From NCBI RefSeq assembly GCF_035046505.1, contig NC_089824.1, positions 32,120,274-32,184,273 of the forward strand: a DNA stretch of 64,000 nt, in the 5' to 3' direction. Numbering within the stretch: position 1 is the first letter of the stretch; every line of letters starts with the position of its first letter. Below, piece by piece: positions 63,745 through 64,000 of this stretch. Under the pieces are notes generated by a model. The model was not told the origin of the DNA and ran no database searches. It saw only the letters and a program-made list of their open reading frames with translations. The translations under genes and the position numbers were made by a program. This stretch comes from Tiliqua scincoides. Taxonomy: Eukaryota; Chordata; Lepidosauria; Squamata; Scincidae.

Positions 63745-64000
63745 TTTTGTATTTGAGACATACAAAATTATGCAGGGGATGGACAGAGTGGATAGGGAGA
63801 TGCTTTTTACACTCTCACATAATACCAGAACCAGGGGACATCCACTAAAATTGAGTGTTGGGCGGGTTAGGACAGACAAAAGAAAATATTTCTTTACTCA
63901 GCGTGTGGTCGGTCTGTGGAACTCCTTGCCGCAGGATGTGGTGCTGGCGTCTAGCCTAGATGCCTTTAAAAGGGGATTGGACAAGTTTCTGGAGGAAAAA
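63745..64000 (+). mobile_element. CR1 LINE, cut by the window edge
   Basis: Sense CR1 from TTTGAGACATACAAAATTAT through the GHPLKLSVGR and FFTQRVVGLWNSLPQDVV coding part up to the end of the window. Very close to the copy at 6317, so young. The 3' end lies outside. Confidence 0.9.

Overview
The window looks like nuclear DNA of a squamate reptile. The evidence is vertebrate-type split genes with GT-AG introns, CpG-island promoters, and a dense load of CR1 and L2 LINEs, tRNA-derived SINEs and inverted-repeat DNA-transposon relics of the kind seen in lizard and snake genomes. The species cannot be named from the sequence. No retrovirus, LTR element, Polinton or CRISPR array was recognised.

Three host genes can be read. 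At the left, on the minus strand, lies exon 1 of E2F5 (2236-2379) inside a CpG island; the rest of that gene runs off the left edge. LRRCC1, a centriole protein with leucine-rich repeats and coiled coil, follows on the same strand. Its whole coding sequence can be assembled from 19 exons between 35384 and 8902 (3132 nt, 1043 residues), with every junction in phase. SLC7A13, an amino-acid transporter light chain, lies on the plus strand at 42123-49516 in four exons (1455 nt, 484 residues). LRRCC1 followed by E2F5 is the human order. SLC7A13 next to the LRRCC1 promoter is not.

Most of the remaining sequence is mobile DNA. One APE-type LINE family (I/Vingi-like by eye) has three copies. One is almost complete, with a 1069-codon open frame (53439-56636). 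A sister copy about 99% identical sits in LRRCC1 intron 2, four bases past a splice donor. The third is older and split by a CR1. The family ends in a very short tail carrying a UUCG-loop hairpin that overlaps the stop codon. The same tail is fused to a 5S rRNA fragment at 38390-38515, giving a 5S-type SINE or a one-off chimera. CR1 copies occur at eight or more places. DNA-transposon relics fall into several groups: hAT-type elements (several with 8-bp target duplications), Harbinger-like MITEs sharing a GGG..CAATCCTA end, a mariner-like hairpin, a pogo-like element and large foldback repeats. Nested insertions allow relative dating.

Layout: 1-2760 E2F5 intron 1, minisatellite, exon 1 and CpG island; 2776-8362 nested LINEs; 8787-35560 LRRCC1 with repeat-filled introns; 35560-42122 intergenic; 42123-49516 SLC7A13; 49517-64000 gene-free, repeat-rich DNA.
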